From the NCBI GenBank assembly GCA_029255685.2, contig CM055311.2, positions 53,775,048 through 53,839,047 on the forward strand: a stretch of DNA of 64,000 nt, read 5' to 3'. The translations under genes were made by a program, and so were the position numbers. Numbering within the stretch: the first letter of the stretch is position 1; each line of letters starts with the position of its first letter. This DNA comes from Silene conica (Eukaryota; Streptophyta; Magnoliopsida; Caryophyllales; Caryophyllaceae). The notes beneath the pieces are model-generated. The model did no database searches, had not been told where the DNA came from, and was given only the letters and a program-made list of their open reading frames with translations. Positions 57,588 through 64,000 of this stretch are shown piece after piece.

Positions 57588-60487
57588 TGACACGGCTGTC
57601 GCAACCCTATAAAAAATAAAGTCAACCGGTCCTAACTAAGTGTAGTAGATGCAGTCGGGTACCAAATCCACAGGGAAAAGGGAATCCAATAAACTAACTA
57701 AGGGGGTGTTTGGTTGGAGTTTTTGGAATGGATCCAGTGTTTGGTTAGAGGGTTTTGGAATGGAGTTACATATCCAATGGATTCTAACTCCATTCCAATC
57801 CATTGAAATCTCATACCCATGTATATACCAAAGTTTCTAAATACATTCCACCCTATTACTATACTCAGTCCATTCCATGATCGAACCAAACACTTTTGAG
57901 TAAGTATGAGTTTCTAACTCCATACCTTTATAGTAGGGTTATTTAATGATAATACTCCTAACTATTATACCCCTTCTCAAAATACTTCATATTTTGAATT
58001 AACTAAGAATACTATCAACTAATGTACCATCTCCCACGGAATAGAACAGGTGGAAGGGCTACCTATTCTATTGGTCGTCCTAGTTTAAAATTTAGTTTTT
58101 CATTCTTTATTAACCTTTACTTATATTTTTCATTCCATTTTTTATTTTTTTAACCATTTCTTCTTCCGTTGTATTCTTCCCTCTTGTACATGTTCAATGT
58201 TCATCTATCCTCGCTTGAAATCACAAATTTTTTCGTTTTCTTCTTCCCTCGATTGATGAGAGTGTTGTAATTGATTTATTTTCTTAAGTTTGATTTTTCC
58301 CAAATTATTGTGTGTAGTGCTAAGGTAATTATTTGTTATTTATTCAAATCTGATTTTTTTTTAATTTGTTTAATTTAATTTAATTTTGGCCGTAAATTTT
58401 GTGTAAAGTTTTCAACTTCTTGTTAAATTAATTCCGTTTTCAAGATTTATGCCCTTTTTTAAACATGGATTTTGTTGGCTGAATCTGCAAAAAATAATTT
58501 TCTACACTTAATCTCAAATTTCTCGTTTCCTGCAAATCAAACTAAAATCAAATAATCCTTAAATACACTCAAATCAACTTGGCACTCACACACACCAGAA
58601 ATCTGAAGTACCCACCTGATGAAACCGCTCAAAAACATGATTTTGTGAGAGGCAGATCATAAGACCTTGAGAGATTAACTAAGTTTTTGTGGAAATGGGT
58701 AAGGGGGAAAATAATGGTGGGGATGAATTGAGGTTACTGGTAATGATTTAAACAAATTAATTAACTTGGTTTCAAACATTATCATGAATAATCACAAAGT
58801 AATAACGTAATTATAGTATCCTATAAATCCACACTTATCTTTAAGCATGGTAAATTTTACATTTACACGTACTGAAATAAATGGTTATATAAATTGGGTA
58901 AATCACAGTGAAAATCTGTTTGTATTTGAGTTTGTGAAAATTATCTTTTAACTTATGGAGTGTTGTATATTGAGTATTTATAATTAACTGGATAAATTTG
59001 TTAACGGTGATGTGGGTATATTGACAATTTGAGAAAGAGAATAAATAAATTAGAAAAAATGTAAAAGAGGAAAAGAAGTTCTTGATATAAAAGAAGAAGA
59101 AAAGGTGGGTTGGGTAACATTACCTGTTGCATCAGGTCAAAAAACGATTAATTCTATTACACGGAAGATGGTGCATAAGTTAGTATTATTCCTAGTTAAT
59201 TTAAAGTATAGAGTATTTTGAGAATGAGTGCAATAGTTCAGAGTATTTTTGTTAAATAACCCTTTATAGTATCACAATCCATTCCAATCCATTCCAGTAC
59301 TTTCAACCAAACGACCTCTAAGTTTGTCAAAGTAACCATCTTGGGGGTGTTTGTATGATTTGCCTAAAGAGAAACAACAATAAAGAGAGAAGGTTAGGAT
59401 TATCGGTTCACCATGGGTTTTAAGGTTGAGAAAGATCATAGACTATCTTAATTCCGATTTATGGGTAATGAAAAGGTCCTCTCGATCCGCTATTCGCCCA
59501 AAGACAAAACTAACCTAACTTTCGCTCTAATTAGCATATCCCAAAGTTCGTCACTGATCTTCCCTATTCCAATCTTTCGATCTAGGTCAAGAGGGTATCA
59601 AGTTAATCAATTAAATGCGTCGACTCAAACAATCAAAAGCTATTAAATGCGACGATTAAATACAAATCTAATCAAAGATCAGTCCATCCAACTTACTCTA
59701 CCTATGCCATGGTTCTCCTAAATCCTAACAAGGGATTTAGCTAATCATAATCAAAGAAACAGTAAGAGAAATAAGAAAGAATACAAATAGAGACAAAAGG
59801 AGTAGAAGAAGAATGTAACAAGATTCAATTAAATAAGGAATAAAGTAAGAGATTCCGAAAGATTACAAGCATTAGGAAGAAGAAGAAATATGATCCAGTA
59901 TGGAAAAGTAGCATAATGTCTTTCTAAGAATTAGGGTAAAAAGAAGTAGGAAGAAGTCTGTAAAAACAGATGTCCCAAGTCTACTGTTCTTCTATTCTTT
60001 TAGAAGGCTCTTGAAACTAATTGACGTGCGCGAGTCTTCTATCCGACATAGCGGTCACTCGATCGAGCAACTAAGGTTCTCAATTGAGGAAATCTTCTGG
60101 GAAAGTACTCAATTGAGCAAAAGTTCAGCAACAGGTCGATCGAGTAAACTAGACCCTTCGATCCATGATTTTTAGCAACAAAGATTCGATCGAGTGTTGT
60201 GAAGTTCTCGATCAAATGATTGTTTCCTTTGGCAGCTTCATGTTGCCCTTCCCTTCCTTTAAATTGCCTTGTCTATCCCGAGATGATTTGATTCCGCTCC
60301 AACTCTCTTATGTGTGCTTAATGGGTCCAATAGTAGGCTGGTTTTCCGTCTTCCCGGCTCGTACATGCAATTAATACAAAACAATCCAAAGTAGACTATT
60401 CGGGGGACAATTTTAGTCACACTACGAAATAAGCATGAAAATGCGTGCTAACAAGGCCTAAAATGTCTATATGAAATGCACGTATCA
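57588..60487 (-). repeat. A2: Athila-like 3' LTR containing a MITE
   Basis: TGACACGGCTGTCGC to GCACGTATCA on the plus strand. Without the MITE it is about 1,280 bp. A purine-rich minus strand (AAAAAAAAGTTTGGTTTGGG) adjoins it at 60490-60515 as polypurine tract. It holds the 12-9-12 modules 60057-60089 and 60134-60166 with a CTCGATCGAG-type word. Confidence 0.88.
57702..59318. mobile_element. Harbinger-type non-autonomous element, 1,617 bp
   Basis: Ends GGGGGTGTTTGGTT and AACCAAACGACCTC with a TAA duplication (57699-57701, 59319-59321). Subterminal CCATTCCAATCC words occur in both orientations. No transposase found. Confidence 0.85.
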
Positions 60488-62172
60488 AACTTTCCCAAAC
60501 CAAACTTTTTTTTGTCCTCAAACAAATAGGGTGTAACCAAATCAAAGCCACTATAAATTGTCCACTTGAACCAGTTTAATGCAATAGTCAAAACTTAGCA
60601 ATATTGTCAAAGGCAAACGAGTTATGAAGATGTTTTCAAAAAAATAGCTGAAGCGTCGACCATGCTAGACCATCAAAATCGGACTCTCACAGGTCACTCT
60701 TCTCTCAATAAAGCAAATGGTAAGTATATTATGTGTAAAGAGAGAAAGAATAAGTAGACACTCACCTAGACTACGACCAACATAATCATGCATCGCTGAC
60801 TAACATGACAAAATATTTTAGCTACCGTACACACGCATTTCGACCCTTCAAGGATTATCACATGGCGAATATTTGCAAAAGTTTTGGATAAATGAGGTAG
60901 TGGGTAAGAAGGGGCAAAACAAATATGCAATAGAGCAGGTAAAGCGTCAAGCTAGCTACCGAAACTTAACCGTATACAACATCCGTCTTCTTATCTCATG
61001 ATGAAACACAATGCCATGATTTGGCATATATCCCACTCAAACCAACAGAGATGAATTGGAAAAAACTAGATGGCTTATTAAGTATTTACAAATTCCCAAA
61101 TGATATACATAAAGTACGGGAATACAATTTTTTATTTAGAGAAATAAGATAGTAACAATGAAACCAAACCGATCCAAATATTCCAAGTTTTCCAATCACC
61201 AACTCCGAGGCAAGATAACGAACCAAACTAATACGATAAAGCATGTACCACAAAAACTGACACTGAACTAGCTCGACGCAAGGTAGACTTAGATTGGGTG
61301 TTTATGGGTCAACTGGCAGTTTTGGCTAAATGTAGAGTTGAAAGGGTAAAATGAGAAAGAGGGAAATTACAAGCATTCTCCAAACAGTGACACCGACCCC
61401 AAACCCATGCGTGCAGACAATAAGAAATCAAATGTCATATACGTGCAATGTGATGAAATGAAGGGAGTACTACTCACAATCCTATATGAAACCGGTCATG
61501 AATGTCACCAGTTTAAATAAGTTCTACTCCTTAGAATTTATAAGTAGGTTGCCAAATTGTCAAGTCAAGTCTATTCGTTCGGTAAGAATTTGAAACAAAA
61601 ACTTGTAGATTATGCAAGTGACTGCGCAAAGGATATTGACTATGCCGGACTCAAGTAAAACAAAATGCAGACAAGAAATGGATGCATAAATCCTCCCCAA
61701 ACCGAACGGTACAAATTAAAAGGAAAAGAAATACAAACGAGAGAAGAAGTGAATCAGGATACTTACAAAACGGAGCACACCACAGACCTCCCCAAACTAA
61801 AGCAGAACATGGGAGGTTTACAGAGGTCTTCGATCGAGAATAATGGGGGCAAATATTGATCGATCGAGAGGTAGGGTCCCCGAAAAGCATCGATCGAGCA
61901 GCTGGTGCTTTCGATCGATGGAATTTTGAATAGGTCTTGCTCGATCGAGTAAATGAGGTCCTCGATCGAGAGCTTTGCTTCACCAAAATGCTCGATCAAG
62001 AAAGTGAGGAGCTCGATCGATAGGTCTGAAAAAAAAAACACGCAAAACAGAAGTAAGGAGTCTTAAATACACAAAAAACATGCAAAAAGTCTGAAATAAA
62101 TTACAACAAGATCCACGCCGGGTTGCCTCCCGGTAAGCGCAGGTTTACGAGGTCCCGCATGACCTAAATCCT
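60488..62172 (-). other. A2 3' non-coding region
   Basis: No env-like ORF. Carries modules at 61888-61920, 61939-61971 and 61990-62022, and the pol-end stem CCGGG-TTGCCT-CCCGG (62118-62133). Confidence 0.65.
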
Positions 62173-63205
62173 TCAATCCTCAGGTCCTTCAAACTCGTCG
62201 AAGAAGAGTACGCCGACTTGACCGACAACATCTCCAACACCATAATAATGCTTCACATGATGGCCATTGACTTTGAACCGGTTCCCTTCATTGTCCTCTA
62301 TCTCACCGGATCCAAACTTAATAACTCCAGTTACTGTGTAAGGTCCGCTCCACCTAGATTTCAGCTTACCAGGAAAAAGTTGCAAACGGGCATTAAAAAA
62401 TAACAACTTCTGCCCGACATTGAACTCACGAGGTACAATTCGTTTGTCATGCTAACACTTAGTCTTTTCTTTGTATATGCTAGAGCTATCATAAGCATTC
62501 AGACGAAATTCCTCTAGCTCATCGAGCCACACAAGTTAGCATCATAACTCAATTGGCAAATCACCCACCAAGCCTTATGTTCAATTTCAACAGGTAAATG
62601 ACACGATTTACCATACACTAATCGATAAAGTGAAGCACGAATAGGTGTCTTAAAGGCAGTCCTATAAGCCTATAATGTGTCGTCAAGTTTTAGACTCTAG
62701 TCTTTCCACGATTTGGATACAACCTTAGCTAAAATCTCCTTAAGTTCCCTATTGGAGACTTCAACCTGCCCACTAGTTTGAGGATGATACCCCAAACCTC
62801 TACGATGTTTTACACCGTGATTAGACAACAAGGTTGCTAGTTGTTGATCCCTAAAATGCATTGCCCTATTACTAATGACGACCCTAAGGACACCAAAACG
62901 AGGGAAAATAATTTTGCAAAACAACTTAATCACGGTCCTGGCATCACAGTTGGGTGTAGCGATGGCCTCCACCCACTTAGACACATAATCTACAACGACC
63001 GGAATATACCTGTTACCATGACTGGAAGAGAACTGTCCTTGATAATCAATGCTCCATACATCGAAAATATCAACCTCTAAAATGCCATTTTGAGGCATTA
63101 GTGTGTCCTGGAGATGTTTTCCGAACACTGACAAGTATCACAACTTGAAACAAGAACTTTAGTGTCAGCAAAAAAAGTAGGCCAATAAAAACCGGATTGG
63201 AGTAC
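62173..63205 (-). pseudogene. A2 integrase, interrupted
   Basis: Core IDYQGQFSSSHGNRYI, then VVISNRAMHF, where the second catalytic aspartate is replaced by N, and SGQVEVSNRELKE. The C-terminal GPY module is at 62406-62173 (LFPGKLKSRWSGPYTVTG). Frame breaks lie near 62697 and 62406. The domain is cut on its N-terminal side by an LTR at 63206. Confidence 0.92.
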
Positions 63206-64000
63206 TGATGCGTGTCTATTTTATGATGTTTTACATCTATTTTTACACGCATTTCAGAGCTCATTTACGAGTTTTAGCTTTTATTTCCCAACATTTGTCT
63301 ACTTTCGTATTTTTATGCTATTTTGCAGAATTATGTGGGAAAGAGGCAAATTCAAGCCAAATGCTACCCTCAGGAATTTTGCGTAGCTAGAGGAACTAAG
63401 GAATAAAGGGGGAACAACATCCAACACGCAAATCAAAGACCACAAGACCAACTTAAGGGGATTTCACGAGCTGACACACAGGAGAACCGGTCGACCGACC
63501 TAGTCCACTGGTCGGTCGACCAAAGCATCCGATATCTTCAGTTCAGAATTCAAATTTCGAAGACAAAAGACCCCATGGGCCCAATAACCGGTCAACCGAC
63601 CGAGACCACTGGTCGGTCGACCACGACGCAGTTTCAGAAAACTCGCAAGAGCCCGTGATGAGATTAGGTCAAAGAAGGGAACTTTGAGAGAAGCTTATAA
63701 AAAGTCTAATCCGTCATTAGGCTAATTATCTTTGTTTTTACTATCTAATCTTTCAACAACTTTTAATCTTTCAGTTACTTCTCTCACAAAATTAGTATTA
63801 GTATTAGGGTTATTGTTCTTAGTTGATTCTTAGCAACATTCCGTTCCACGCAATTCAATAAAGTCATTCTTTCTGCCCTAATTCCTTTACGCGGTAATCT
63901 TCGTTCCGTTTCTGTTTACTTTTATTATTCGTTATTATTGCATCCGGTTAGATAGATCCCAAAACCTTGTTGTTAATTGCATGTTTATCACTATGAATCT
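63206..64000 (+). mobile_element. Athila-like LTR (plus strand), runs off the window
   Basis: Begins TGATGCGTGTCTATTTTATG, matching the LTR at 30173. Has modules 63489-63521 and 63590-63622. Whether it is solo or heads a full element cannot be seen. Confidence 0.88.

Overview
The window is nuclear DNA of a flowering plant, probably a eudicot. The evidence is two multi-exon genes with GT-AG introns (a SNU23/ZMAT2-type splicing factor and an alpha-expansin), a nuclear tRNA-Ala gene, and a dense load of plant-type LTR retrotransposons (Athila-like and Tekay-like Ty3/gypsy, Ty1/copia), Stowaway, Harbinger and hAT MITEs, Helitrons and a tRNA-derived SINE. The species cannot be named from the sequence; Caryophyllales is only an impression from MITE styles.

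Layout. 1-4012: minus-strand gene for a SNU23/ZMAT2 homologue, eight coding exons visible, 3' end beyond the window, with a probable 5' UTR exon and a TATA box near 4005-4012. 4171-4243: tRNA-Ala(AGC). 4250-6600: AT-rich intergenic DNA with a Helitron 3' end, a possible MULE transposase fragment and a Stowaway-like MITE. 6608-40471: one Athila-like retrotransposon (A1, minus strand, target duplication CCAGT) swollen to about 34 kb by nested insertions. These are a Tekay-like chromovirus (9593-23735, duplication CAAAT) that holds two solo LTRs, and a Ty1/copia element (24986-34135, duplication CTAGG). Inside the copia lies the 5' end of a plus-strand Athila-like element, and inside its LTR a further solo LTR, four levels deep. 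A1 also holds a solo copia LTR (37314-38310), an hAT MITE (34163-34607) and a deleted minus-strand copia (about 7307-8340). 42005-44643: the alpha-expansin gene, three exons, apparently intact. 44644-57587: intergenic DNA with a SINE, MITEs, microsatellites, a 3.2 kb solo Tekay-type LTR inside a decayed Harbinger element, and a 1,075-bp Helitron. 57588-64000: a second Athila-like element (A2, minus strand) with a Harbinger-type MITE in its 3' LTR and its pol cut by another plus-strand Athila-like LTR that runs off the window.

The host genes do not form a pathway. SNU23 acts in the spliceosome, the tRNA in translation, and the expansin loosens cell walls. All retroelement reading frames are interrupted by insertions, stops or deletions, so none looks autonomous.

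The most striking unexplained structure is a 33-bp module: two 12-bp near-palindromes (GGTCGGTCGACC and variants) separated by exactly 9 variable bases. I count 21 copies, in Athila-like LTRs, in an Athila gag coding region in frame, and in a copia leader. The A2 element uses the same 12-9-12 layout with a different word (CTCGATCGAG core). A second structure is an array of about ten units in both Tekay LTRs: the central sequence is conserved while the flanking arms differ between units yet stay complementary within a unit, so each could fold as a hairpin.
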